Below the pieces are notes generated by a model. That model did no database searches, was not told the DNA's origin, and saw only the letters and a program-made list of their open reading frames with translations. DNA of 64,000 nt, taken from NCBI GenBank assembly GCA_022661535.1, contig JAKULF010000015.1:62001-126000 (forward strand), in the 5' to 3' direction. Positions 11,601 to 22,957 of this stretch are shown one piece after another. Position numbers and translations under genes: made by a program. This stretch comes from Eutypa lata (lineage: Eukaryota > Ascomycota > Sordariomycetes > Xylariales > Diatrypaceae). The first letter of the stretch is position 1. Each line of letters starts with the position of its first letter.

Positions 11601-14378
11601 GTAATTTATAAAAAAAGTTTATTATTTAAAATATTTTACGATTATAATTTTCGTTTACGTATTAATTATATTTAAACGAATAGATATTAATTAAAAGTTA
11701 ATTTTAAATTTTATTTAATTATAATAATATTAAAAGTTATATTAATAATTACGATTATTAAATTTTATAATTATAAATAAATAAAATATAACTTATAATA
11801 ACGTAAATAATATAAATTTATAAAAAAGTAATATTAATTTTTAATAAATAATAATATTTAAACGATTTATAATTTATTTAAAAAAAGATTTATAAGTTAA
11901 AAAAAACATTTAATAATAAAATTATTTATTATAAAATATAATAAATTATACGTAATTTTAAATAAGTTAAAAAATTAAATTATACGAATATTTTCGCTTT
12001 AATTATTAAGTTTATAAATTATAAAGTTATTTTTATTTTTATTATAACATTAAATTTAAAAATAAAATAAATAAATATTAAAATAACGTTTTTTTAAAAA
12101 TTAATTATAAAGAAAGTTTACGTTAAATAATTATTTAAATTTAATAATAATATAAATAAAATATATAAATTAAATAAAGCATTTTACGATTTAAAATAAA
12201 CATTACGAATATAATATTATATATTAATTATATTTTTTAAAAATTAAAGCTTTAATTTATTAAAATTTAATAAAAAAATATTTTTTAAAATATTACGATA
12301 TTAAAGATTAATTTAAAAGTTATAATTACGGCTTTATAACGTCGTATATAAATCGACGAAACGATACTTATAACTTAAAATTTTTTTTTTTTTTCGTATA
12401 ATAATAATATATTTATTTATTATATAAAGTTATTCGATGTTATAATATAAAAAATATATTTATATAACGATTTACGTAAATAATATTTTAATAATTAAAT
12501 TTAATAAAAAGAAAATTATTAAATTAAAAAAAACTTTATTTAATAAATTTAAAATGTTTAATTTAAGCTTTTATAATTATTATTTAAATATATATATTAC
12601 TCGTAATTATATTAATAAAACAATTTATTTTAATTAAAGAATTTATTTTAAAGAAGTTATTAAAAAATTAAATTAATAAAATATATATTTAAATATTATA
12701 TTAATAATAATTAATAAAATTAACGAACTTTTTAATAATTATAAAGCTTTAATAATAAACGTTAAATAATATATTAAAATTATAAGTTATTTAATATATA
12801 TTATAATAAACACTTATTTAAATATCGTTTATATCGTTTTTTATTTAAATTATTATATAAATTTCTTTATTATAATTTATTTTAACGTTATTAAACGAAT
12901 ATTACGTTATTTTAAAAATACGTTTAACTTTAAATTTATTTATTAAAGTAATTTATATAATTTAATTAATTAAATTAATTTTAATTAAGTTAATTATACG
13001 TAATTTCGTTAATTAATCGCCGGTTATATTTTTAATATCGATAATAATATTATTAATTAATCTTAAAAAAAATATTTTATAATAATATTATTTCTTTTAT
13101 AAAATTAAATATATAAAGTAAATATAAGTTATAAAAAAAGTTATTTAATTACGTTAATTATTTAATAAATTTAATATTATTAACGATTAAATAATTATTA
13201 CGATAATTTATAATAATAATTAAAATATATTTATTTTAATTAAAGATTTATAATTTTACGTTCGTATAAAATATATAAAAATATATTATTATTTAATTTA
13301 AAAAAACAAATTAATAATAAAATTAACTTTTAATATATATATATTTTAAATTAAATTATAAATAACTTAACGAAATTATTATTAAAAAATAAATTCGTTA
13401 ATTTTAAAAAAAAACCTTAAGTATTTTATTTTAAAAAAAAGATTTTTATAAAAGTATTTTATTATTAAAATATTGTTTTTTTTTATATTTATATTATTAT
13501 TTATATTAATATTTTTTTATTTTTTTTTTTATATTATACGTTATATTAACTTTATAATAATATTAAGTTTTTAAAGTATTTTTTAATATATTTATTATTT
13601 TTTTAAAAAATATTAAAGTTTAATTTTATTTTATAAAGTATATTTTTTTCTTTTAAATAAAAATAAAAAAAGATTAAACTTTATATAATATATATTTAAT
13701 TAATTATTTTTTTTAAAAAAGATTTTTTAATTATTTAAATTATATTATAATAATATTTATAATAATATTTATAATATTCGATTTATTTTTATTAAATTTT
13801 AATATATTAAATATTAATTTAAAAGGTTTTTTATAATAATTTTACGATTTAATAATTAACGATAAAAGTTTATACGTTTATTTTAAAATTATATTTTTTT
13901 ATAATAAATAAAATAAAATTAATTAATAATATTATATATTAAATATTATCGTTCGTAATATTTTCGAAAATTTTACCGATGTTTTATTTAAATATAATAA
14001 AAAAACTTAAATAAATTTATTTAATATATTAAATAAACCTTTAATTAAAAAAATAATAAAAAATAAAAATAATAATATATATTCGTTATAATTATTATAA
14101 ACGGTTTTTATAAGTTATATAAAAATAAACGAATTTTAATTTAAAATTATAACTTTATATTTTACGTTATTAAAATTAAAGGTTAAAAAAGCGTATTATT
14201 TAAAAAATAACGCTTTTTCGTTAAATATTTACGAAATAAATATTATATATTAAAAGTTAAAATTTAATATAATATTAATAATTTAAATGAAAAAAAATAA
14301 TTAATACTTTTATTACGTAAAATATAAAAGTAAATTAATTTAAAAGATTTTAATTATTAAAGCTTAAAAAACCTTTAA

Positions 14379-14531
14379 TTTTAAAATTATATTAAATTTA
14401 AATTTTAAAACGCCTTATATTTATAATTATATAATGCGTAAAATGTTCTTTATTTATATATGAAAATAACTTATTTATTTAAATAATTATAATATATAAT
14501 ATAACCTTATAACTTATATTTATATTTAACA
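14379..14531 (+). repeat. Right LTR of the RIP-mutated retroelement
   Basis: Direct repeat of 6044-6203. It ends TTTAACA, keeping the canonical terminal CA. Its first ~65 bp are converted to A/T relative to the left LTR: where the left has CCTGTAGCTATATAATGCG the right has TTTATAATTATATAATGCG. A gap of about 7 bp near the start accounts for the shorter length. Followed by TAAGA, the candidate right target-site duplication. Confidence 0.7.
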
Positions 14532-14536
14532 TAAGA

Positions 14537-15737
14537 TATCACTTATTTTAGCATTAATGTACCTACAACGTCTTCAGAGGCCTCGGATGCCACGGGAATA
14601 TATATTTCGAGCTGGGACTGGAGTCGGTATTGAACTAGTGAAAGAAAAGGTTAATGACATTATAACTCAGTTGTTTTCAACAGTATAGGCTTCTAGGCTA
14701 GCGCTTACAATTCATATGGTGGGTTATGGCAGACAATGTTGAAGCCGGTAAAAATGGTCGGCTGGAGAGCAGGGCAGAAGTAGGGGTGTTTCACGGTGGT
14801 GATGTCTGTCGAACTAAGGCTCAAAGCTGTAATGATGGACGGTCCAAGTACCAGCTTCGCTGATCGTGTATATAAGCAGACATTCCTCCCATCTGTATGG
14901 TAGCTTCATCTATCTTTCCAACGGCGTCTAACTAGCTGCCTTTGCCTCCTCAATCTAATGGTGATGTGGGTCAGGTTTCAAGGGCCCGGCATGCATCACA
15001 CAGCACGGTGCGTTAAATATGATTACCTAGAGGTAAGTACCTAAGTGCTAGGTCCCTTGATACATGTATGTAGGTTCGATTAATAAGTACTCACATATGT
15101 GTGTACCTAGTCGCAGCAGACACTTAGCTGTAATTTAGGTAATGTATCATTTCCAACTCGGCCCAACGTTCCTGCCACTGAGACCTCCATTAGAGCATCA
15201 AACAATGTCAAAATGACATATATACCACCGCAGCCTGAAAATAATGCCTCCATTTAAACATCCGACTGATTGGGTAGGTTACGTAGATACCATACGTAGA
15301 TAGATGTTATGTAAGTAAGTTAGTATGTATGTACATTTAGTGATGTGGCTTCAAGTGTTCAGATATCCAGGTACATCATTCATATCGGGCCATATATTAC
15401 GTAGTATGAACCGAGCCCGAGTTTGTCGCCAAAATAGACTCAATCATAGAGTCCACCAACCGAAAATATACGTAAAACCTTGCCGAGACAATATAAGTAC
15501 TGATATATATATATATACATGTAGGTATCAATCTAAGCATCAGCTGGTCTGCCTGCCCAATAGTATTAACTATTTGCTTAGTACAATCCCTACTGATTAA
15601 AGTTTACCATGTTAGACTTAGAGAATTCAACATCACTTCCATACAACCTTAATCAAGCCTACATGAAATACTAAGATCATCACTGTACTTTATATATCTA
15701 TGATTCCCACCCATTTAACCAATAAGGCCAATCGTGT
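14537..15737. other. Gene-free stretch right of the retroelement
   Basis: Base composition returns to normal at 14540. Frames are short and without motifs, including one at 15325-15600 (+). There is a short TA-dinucleotide run at about 15502-15520 and TACCTA-rich words at 15030-15110. No gene is supported. Confidence 0.4.
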
Positions 15738-16226
15738 GACGGCGCTTCACTACAAGGCCCAGCTCCCCCTCCGTTGCTCCGTTACTAGACCTCCCTCCCG
15801 TAAGAGAACTCCGATATGAGCCTAACAATACTTGTATATCTTCTTTCAATCTCTCTTTCAATAAGGCAAACACTGCAAACCGGAATTTGAAGGCAGCCGT
15901 AAAACAAGTGTCTGGTCCTGTAAGGCAGCAAGAATGCGTTCGCTGCCGTGACAATCACAACTTATGGGATATTTACTTTGGTATGTTAGGCCCAGCCTGT
16001 GCAGGTTGCCAATATAACGGCCAGGATGCCAAATGCCTTTGTAAGTACCCTTACCGCCGATATCAATTTCATTATATTCTTATTAACCATAATATTTGTT
16101 ATAGCCCGAGACGAAGCTGAATCTTTATCTATAACTGCAGAGGTTCACCCTTCCGCTCAAGCTGAGATGTGTGCCCACTTACTTGTAATGGAAGTCCACA
16201 TGTTTGCCTTTGGTTACTTCGTATAG
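15738..16226 (+). pseudogene. Cys-rich (DUF3716-like) gene, 5' part missing
   Basis: After a TGA at about 15736 one plus frame stays open for roughly 100 codons to a consensus donor at 16041 (GTAAGT). The next exon starts at 16105 after TTATAG, and the joined frame runs to a stop at 16226. The reading contains C-x2-C (ECVRCR) and then ACAGCQYNGQDAKC. This resembles the small fungal DUF3716 cysteine motif, in which a GACANC-Y-N segment ends in C-S; the family name comes from memory and is not verified. The usual middle cysteine (after GPF) is not seen. There is no in-frame ATG before the motif, so the start is lost or lies in an unseen upstream exon. It borders the repeat-rich zone and is probably a relic. 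Confidence 0.4.
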
Positions 16227-17265
16227 ATTGAAATAAAAGATACTGTGACTTTGTTTTTTCGGCAATTTTAACTATCTCATCTACATATCCAGGTCATTGC
16301 CAAATCAAATGATACATCAAAACGCGTAAATTCGGATAATCACTGCTTATTCAATAACTATTAACCATTATTCCATAATTAGTAATATGAAAAATTGATT
16401 ATTTCGATTCCGGAATACCGTAAAACTCAACTATTTATCTACAAGCCATTCATATGAATTTCCTTGAAGCAAAAGTGTATTAATTACTTTGGCAAGAACT
16501 TGATGTCTTCCGAGCTTTAAGTGATTAATATCATCAACTAGCTTGGCGCTGTTGCTGGTGGCAACATCGGTGAACCTAAACAATGATAAATGGTACCCTC
16601 AATTGGCTCTCATGGGGAGTGCTGCAGAATTAGTGAGCGATTTGGACAAGAAGAATTATTTTTACAAATTAATTAAAGTTAAAGAAGGAAAGAGCGGACT
16701 TGCCACCGGGACCCACAAGCGATTTGAGCAAACAATTTATTTTTGCCTTTCAACACGACAACACTCACGATTCTGGCCATTGGAAAAAGAGTGGACGTTG
16801 TACCCAAGTTTAATATCGAGGTTTGCCTACCAAAATACGGCAATTGGCTCTCAAGGAGCACAGCAAAACACCTTAACTGTTTTCCCTTAATCTTTCCTGC
16901 CGAGGTCACTAATGCTATCACACAACGTAGGGTTTCCTGTCAGTTTTTCCAAGCAACCTTTGATTACAACTCAGCAAATATGATTCGCAATTTCCAAATC
17001 TAACTTTTTCCTAGCTATCCAATTTCGCCCACGCAACCTTTTTACCTTCTTTCTTCTCTACAAAACTTCCACCTCAGGAATCCTCTCTACAAAGTTTTCA
17101 ACTCGACAATCCTCACTGCGAAGGTTTCACTTCAAGAATCCTCCGTTTTTCCCCTCCTCTCTCTATCGTCACAATACTTGTCCTTTTCAGACTCTTTTGA
17201 TCAAGGCTCTTCCTTCACAATTGTTTTCTATCAATTCAATTGTCGCAACGACAACACCTGACGAG
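16227..17265. promoter_or_regulatory. Leader region of the orphan gene, with internal repeats
   Basis: Non-coding by appearance. Two imperfect direct repeats lie about 230 bp apart: the word CAATTGGCTCTCA at about 16600 and 16842, and AGCGATTTGgACAAG...TTATTTTT at about 16635 against 16719. From 17040 to 17190 a pyrimidine-rich leader contains a degenerate repeated motif, (TCTCTACAAA)(A/G)(C/T)TTTC...CAGGAATCCTC, seen at 17055, 17085 and 17118. CT-rich leaders just upstream of fungal start codons are common near transcription starts. Confidence 0.35.
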
Positions 17266-18828
17266 ATGTCGAGCACAGAACGCCGGTCCATCCAACTAGC
17301 CCATATTCCGGAGCATGGGTTTCAATACGAGAAGCCGTTAGACATGGATCGTGAATCTTACTTGCAATACGTCAAGGATAAAACGGGGAGGGATGATTGG
17401 CCAAAGACCCTTATTGATGCTGGAAAACCCGAGTTCAAGACTTTCCCAGCGAACTACAGCAAAAAGGGCCGTCGCTACACTCTCAACCGACTTACCGCTA
17501 CGAATGATCTTGAGCTAGTTGAAGATGCAACCTCTCCATCCGATTACTGGACGAAGGTTCTCCAGTTGCATCCCCCGCGGCTAACTGCAGGGTCTCCTGA
17601 GAAGGTTCTTAAATACCTGGCAGATATTAAACCTCATCTTGAGGTTTCAGAGACAACCCCTTACCAACTCTTGAATTCGATCCTTTACGATATTGAGCGT
17701 GCCAGAGTCGACTGCCATTATGATGTACAGAAACTCAAGAAATGCATTGACCTGCCGGACCTCGCGCTTGTAGAATCGGTGCGAATCTATGGAAGTAGCC
17801 AGGATGGGTTCGGAACTTTCCCAGCACAGATTTCCTTTCGGATTAAGCTTTGCGGACTGGATTGGTACCCGTCCGGTTCTCAGGTTCTTCCCGATTTCTG
17901 GACCGACTACTTCCAGGCACTTAATGCCGGCACTTTTAATCAAGGTTCGAGTTCCCCCCCAGCCAAGAAAGATACCAAACGAGCCAGAGCCCGACAGTTC
18001 AACGCAAGCAATGCTCAAAAAGCCAAGAGTGACAAACGACTATCCTCGAGTATTGTGGACGATGATGATATGGATGAGGACATCTGTACACAGGCCCAGG
18101 AGCCTCGAGAAGTCGCTGTGGAGAAAACCCCTCCGGTGCCGCAACACACCTTAAACACGACCACTTCCTCCCCGTCAAGCCTCTCTTTTCTACCTGTCAA
18201 GCGGCCAACAGCGCAAAGTCCTTTTCTCGACGATGATGACGGCTTCGACCAAGATTATCTCGTCCCACGAACCAAAAAGGCTCGCTTGAGTGTTGGTGGC
18301 AAAGAGAGGAAGTCTCTAACTACCTCACAACCTACTGGTTCGGCTTCCGACTATGCTGTTCCTAGTCCCCAGAGATCCATGTTCTCCGGTAACGCACGCG
18401 CAGGATACATGGGAAACAACGACTCAAGAGCCGTCTCAACTATGCAGGACTTCATCGCGAAAGAATCTGCCAAGCTTAAAGCAGATCTTACTGCCGAGAT
18501 GAATCGAGTGCATCAAGACTCACAAGCACGCCATGCCGAGCTAAGAACATTCGTCGAGGATGTCATGGAGAGATCTTGCGCAAACGCGACACGAATCTTA
18601 ATGGACGGTGTCAAGGATCATCTCAACACTGCCCTGGATGATGTCAAAAAGCATGTGAATACCGTCCTGACAGACGTCAAGGGTCATATGGACGCTGCTA
18701 CAACGCAACGCAAGACAGAAATCCATGGCAAGAGTATCGCTGAACAACTTCCGCCTCATCGTCAAAGAAGTACCTCGGGAAGCAAACCCAAACGAGGCGT
18801 TGCCTCGGAAGTACCGCCGTTCCTTTGA
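17266..18828 (+). CDS. Orphan 520-aa protein with C-terminal coiled coil
   Basis: A single uninterrupted frame of 521 codons; ATG at 17266 is the first in-frame ATG (an open extension to 17197 lacks one). I do not recognise the family. Residues 1 to about 220 look folded (aromatic-rich, with a DLPDLALVESVRIYG segment and a WYPSGSQVLPDFWTDYF segment). Residues 225-400 are low-complexity and probably disordered, with basic stretches (KKDTKRARAR) and two acidic runs (VDDDDMDED and LDDDDGFDQD). Residues about 405-490 are rich in heptad-like K/E/L/D, with three repeats of the type (D)DVKxHxN (VKDHLNTALDD, VKKHVNTVLTD, VKGHMDAA). The tail is basic and ends PPFL. Basic clusters suggest a nuclear location (inference). 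The intact frame amid decayed repeats suggests that it is a real gene or a mobile-element passenger. Confidence 0.7.
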   Translation: MSSTERRSIQLAHIPEHGFQYEKPLDMDRESYLQYVKDKTGRDDWPKTLIDAGKPEFKTFPANYSKKGRRYTLNRLTATNDLELVEDATSPSDYWTKVLQLHPPRLTAGSPEKVLKYLADIKPHLEVSETTPYQLLNSILYDIERARVDCHYDVQKLKKCIDLPDLALVESVRIYGSSQDGFGTFPAQISFRIKLCGLDWYPSGSQVLPDFWTDYFQALNAGTFNQGSSSPPAKKDTKRARARQFNASNAQKAKSDKRLSSSIVDDDDMDEDICTQAQEPREVAVEKTPPVPQHTLNTTTSSPSSLSFLPVKRPTAQSPFLDDDDGFDQDYLVPRTKKARLSVGGKERKSLTTSQPTGSASDYAVPSPQRSMFSGNARAGYMGNNDSRAVSTMQDFIAKESAKLKADLTAEMNRVHQDSQARHAELRTFVEDVMERSCANATRILMDGVKDHLNTALDDVKKHVNTVLTDVKGHMDAATTQRKTEIHGKSIAEQLPPHRQRSTSGSKPKRGVASEVPPFL

Positions 18829-19249
18829 GTAGAATGTTCTTCGCGGGGTCTCTTCACTTCTTCTATCATGACTCTCTCGGTTCGGATTATGGTTTCTGGT
18901 TGTGGGCTTTTGAATGGCCCCAATGGTTATGGCGAGGAAGGTTACGGAAAGTTTGGTGGTGGTCTTTTCGTTGGGAATGGGAATTGATGATTCGGCCTTC
19001 TATGAATACAAGGGTAACTTTGATGGAATGATTTTGCCTTTTGAAGGCTCGTGATGTGAACCTGAGTGCCTCCAGGAGCTTTTTGTCTCCTGGCCTTCTA
19101 GGCTCTTGGTTCCTGGTCTTTGGCTATATATCATAGACTCTGAATACGTCACCTACATATATAGTCTTCTTCCCTTCCGCTAGCTAGATGGAATGCACCA
19201 AGCTTCATCACACATTCTAAACATGTCAAATGACAAGTAGGTTGTAACC
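18829..19249. other. 3' flank of the orphan gene
   Basis: Presumed 3' untranslated region and spacer. A 68-codon open frame at 18825-19031 is Trp-rich and unlike any family; it overlaps the stop of the upstream gene and is judged non-coding. Nothing else recognised. Confidence 0.35.
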
Positions 19250-20045
19250 GTAATCCGTAGAATAACCTATAAGTAACGGGTTCGAACGCTGCAAGTTACA
19301 ATAACTTCACCTGTAAGTAAATATACATATTTGCGTACATGCAGACCTACTTGATACAGACTAACTAGCTTGTGGCTCAAAGACACCATATCCTTTTCAT
19401 ACAGCCATTTTCGGCTTAGAAACCTAACAATAATCAAGTTCGCTTAGCATAATTATCGGAACTAACCCCCTTGGGCGCAGTAAAAGTACCTTAGATTGTG
19501 GTCGGGTGGACGGAGCCGACATCTCACAGGATAGTACTTTATCGAAAGGCGGTGCTGTAATCTCATCGATCCTGTCCTTTGAAATACGCACCTAATAATT
19601 ATTGGGTGCAAGGTCAACACCACAAAGAGTTCGTAGGTTGATGTAAATGAGTGCGTCAAAACATACCTGTATGAATATAGCGACTGCGCTTCGCCGTTAC
19701 TAACATGACTTGGATCTCAGGTCAACAACCTTAGAACACCCACCAATGATTCTGACAATTTTCAAGATATTCCAGAAACATTACAACCTTAGTATTCCCA
19801 TAGGAAGGTCCTCTACTGCATGATTCAAACTCTATTCACAATCTATGGCAAGAACATCGAAGGTAGAGAACTACGCTACTTTGTACGTCCGGCGGTCGGC
19901 TCACTATAACTAAGCCGTCATCCTTGTAGGTCTCGCACAGCTCATATCAATAGGTAACACTATGTCCATATCGGAACATAGAAAGACATGCAGGATCTCC
20001 GCAGCACCATTATCTCCAATCAATAAAGGATACAAACAACCTACC
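19250..20045. repeat. Dispersed diverged repeat, copy 2 (uninterrupted)
   Basis: Homologous to about 150-905 plus 1926-2085 of copy 1. The join at 19877-19885 (CTACGCTACTTTGTACG) is the empty site that identifies the insertion in copy 1. It carries a GGGTTCGAACG motif near 19278, matching the position of the B-box-like motif in copy 1, and a minus-strand relic frame at 19462-19659. The two copies flank the retroelement, the Cys-rich relic and the orphan gene in direct orientation. Confidence 0.6.
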
Positions 20046-20802
20046 ATTACGAAGTACCCCGCTATCCCACCCGACCATGCTAATTACTAGAGGTTAGAGG
20101 CTGCCATGGCAGCATGGTGGGGGGAAGCACGGGGATAAATGTCAGATGAGTCTCATCCACTATTAGTACCTACGGCTCGGAGCAAACACCGCTCGGTGCA
20201 TCACCGCGCCCGGAAGTAACCCCTTTCTTGGACCTCAAGCGTTCCCCCACACTAGGTGACTAGCTTTAGACTAGTTTACCCCACACTGGGGATGGTGGGG
20301 ACTTGTGGGGGCAAGGCAAGATGCTGCCAATTCGAGCTAAGTAATTGATGCGCTAATTGAGACCAAGTTCCCCCATGGTCACATTGTGGCTTCACTGTGC
20401 GTGCCGCCTTCGACTTCGACGGGGGTATCTCCGCCTTTCGCCCAAGATTCGGCCGGCGGCGGACATGGCGTCCGACTGGTGAAGGGAAGGTTCCAATGAC
20501 GCCCCTCCCCTCCCCTCTCCGGAGCCGGTCACACGTGATACTTGTGTCGGTCGGGGTGCTGTATTCGACGTGAGGAGAAACCAGTACTGGAGTGGTGGGT
20601 GGAATCGTGATAAATGGACACCTTGATGAATTGCCGCCTACTTGCTATATATTAAATATCGTGAACAACTCTTCGAGGTCAATTGTTGTTTTTCTCACCT
20701 ATCCAGCTCTGTACGTTCTGAAATTGTGTCCTCAGTCTCATTGAACGAGCCATCCCTCCTTAGCCAATTTCACTTTGTTCGAACACCACCCAGACTCCCA
20801 GA
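20046..20802 (+). promoter_or_regulatory. Upstream region of the flavin monooxygenase
   Basis: No coding signal. It contains a perfect 14-bp palindrome GCTGCCATGGCAGC at about 20101-20114 and a repeated CCCCACACT(A/G)GG word at about 20248 and 20279 on either side of an imperfect inverted repeat built on ACTAG. G-rich runs (GGTGGGG, GTGGGGG) occur between. These could be binding sites for zinc-finger regulators; that is inference only. Confidence 0.3.
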
Positions 20803-22957
20803 ATGTCACCTTCCGTGGTTGACCTGAATGGCCTGGATACGCCCAAGAGGTACGATCATCTGATCGACCTCCCGTCAACGGCCCCGGTCACTTCCGCTCC
20901 CAATGCGCGGAGCATTGCACAAGAGTGGCTAAATAGCCTGGAATCGACGTTCGCTTCGGGAGACTTCTCTAAGCTAGGAGAGCTATTCAACGAAGATTCA
21001 TGGTGGCGTGACATCCTTGCGCTGCAATGGGAATTCCGCACCATTCACGGAAGAGAAGCAATCCAGACGTTCCTGCAGGAGACCAAGAAGTCGGGCCCGT
21101 TGTCATCACTCCGTCTACAAGATACCGGGAAGTTCCAACCACGTCTTGAAACTGTCGATGGGAAGACGGGCTTTGCCTGGATCTCTTCTCTCTTTCATTA
21201 TGAGACTTCTGTCGGTACTGGTACTGGTGTCTTGCGACTGACTCAGGAGGTCCCTGGCGTTTGGAAAGCTTTCGCCGTATACACCACCCTCCAAGACCTA
21301 AAGTGCCATGAAGAGCCGCTGGGTTCTAAGCGCTGGTATGGTACGATTGACTCCATGCCTGGCGGTCTCGCGAAGGGAACATGGGGCGAGCGTCGAGAAC
21401 GGCAGCTAAATTTTACCGAGGACGAGCCACAAGTGTTAATAGTTGGAGCCGGTGAGTAGTTCAAATTTTCCCTGCGAATGGCTGGGGTAAATAAGGACAA
21501 TGAAAAGGGGGTGCTAATACATGACTTAGGCCAAGCTGGCTTGAACATTGGCGCTCGTCTGCAATCAATGGGCCTCACAGCTTTAATTATCGACAAGAAT
21601 GACCGCATCGGCGACAACTGGAGGAATCGCTACAGAGTAAGTAATTCTCTCAGATAATGGGAAGCGGCAATGGTCACTAACTGAAGATAGACTCTTGTGA
21701 CCCACGACCCGGCAGAATTCACTCACTTGGCCTACCTCCCATTCCCCAAGAACTGGCCACAGTTTACACCCAAAGACAAGCTGGGCGATTGGTTCGAGGC
21801 ATACGCCTCGATAATGGAACTCAACGTCTGGACCAAGACGACATTGGCTAGCGCCAACTTTGATGACGCCAAGGCCCAATGGACTGTGGACTTGATTCGG
21901 GACGGCAAGCAGCGGACGATTCGCCCGAAGCATGTTGTCCTCGCCACTGGCCATGCCGGAGAGCCGAAGGTCCCTTCCTTCCCCGGCCAATCGGATTTCA
22001 AAGGTCAGGTATACCATGGAAGCCAACACGAAGAGGCAGCTAAGACCGATTGCAAGGGCAAGAAGGTCATCGTGGTTGGAACCGGAAACAGTGGTCACGA
22101 CATCGCTGAGGACTTCTACGAGAATGGCGCAGATGTTACTATGCTGCAAAGGAGCGGTACATACGTCCTATCCCTAGACAGGGGTGTGTTCATGCTCCAC
22201 ACAGGCTTGCACGAGGACGATGGGTGAGTCAGCCACCGATGTTACGGGGTGTTATCTCATACTTCTTTGCTAACACGGAATACACATACAGGCCGCCGAC
22301 AGAAGAGTGCGATATTATTGGGGAGAGTTTGCCTTATCCTGTGATGTTCGCTCTGAACAAAGAAGGGACCAAGCGTACCGCCGAGGCCGACAAGGACATT
22401 CTAGACGGCCTCAAGCGCGCTGGATTCAAGCTCGACTTTGGCATTGACGGCTCTGGGATTGCGCGGTTCTATTTCACCCGTGGCGGCGGGTACTACATAG
22501 ATGTGGGATGCAGCAAGCTCATCATCGACGGCAAGGTCAAGGTTCACCAGAGCCCGAAGGGCATTTCCGGGTTTACCAGCGATGCGCTCGTGCTACAGGG
22601 CGGCAATGAGCTGAAGGCTGATATTGTCGTCCTGGCTACGGGCTACGACAACATGAAGACTACGGCGCAGAAGATCATGGGCGACAAGGTTGCGGCGCGG
22701 TTGAAGGATGTGTGGGACCTCGACGAGGAGGGCGAGTTGAATGCTGTAAGTACTAACTTCATGGATATCATGGCTCATCTTCACCGAATGAAACCTGACA
22801 ATTCTCGTCTTAGATGTGGCGACCGAGTGGCCATCCTAATTTCTGGTACATGGGTGGCAACCTCGCCATTTGCCGGATTTACTCCAAGTACGTCGCATTA
22901 CAGATTAAGGCCTACGAAGAGGGGTTAAACCCAAATCCGAATGGGGTCTTGAGCTAG
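20803..22957 (+). CDS. Flavin-containing monooxygenase with N-terminal NTF2-like domain
   Basis: Five exons: 20803-21451, 21530-21636, 21691-22223, 22292-22745 and 22814-22957, all with GT-AG introns of 54-78 nt, giving 628 aa with no frame break. Residues about 35-165 look like an NTF2/SnoaL-type domain. A class B flavin monooxygenase follows, with the FAD-binding motif VLIVGAGQAG (about 209-218, interrupted by intron 1), ATGHAG (about 337), the NADPH-binding motif VIVVGTGNSG (about 378-387) and the C-terminal ATGYD (about 545). The fingerprint FxGxxxHxxx[Y/W] appears as FKGQVYHGSQH, ending in His. The family adds one oxygen atom from O2 to nucleophilic N or S or to carbon substrates, using NADPH. 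This architecture is common among YUCCA-like fungal oxidoreductases; the substrate is unknown. No biosynthetic cluster is evident nearby. Confidence 0.92.

Larger units (their letters stand above)
6204..14378. mobile_element. LTR retroelement interior, destroyed by RIP
   Basis: About 8.2 kb of almost pure A and T. The few remaining C and G occur mostly as CpG or in CT/AG contexts, while CA and TG dinucleotides are nearly absent. This is the expected result of extensive CpA-to-TpA mutation on both strands by repeat-induced point mutation. Every reading frame is full of TAA and TAG stops, so gag and pol cannot be recognised and the superfamily cannot be assigned from protein. The LTR start TGTTG and short 153-160-bp LTRs would suit a Ty1/Copia element, but the length exceeds the usual 5-6 kb, so a nested insertion is possible. 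No gene can be active here. Confidence 0.75.

Noticed and set aside
6100..14540. A/T-rich block as a mitochondrial DNA insertion or centromere core
   Set aside because: It is bounded by 153-160-bp direct terminal repeats with a candidate 5-bp target duplication, and the surviving C/G pattern (CpG kept, CpA lost) is that of RIP on a retroelement.
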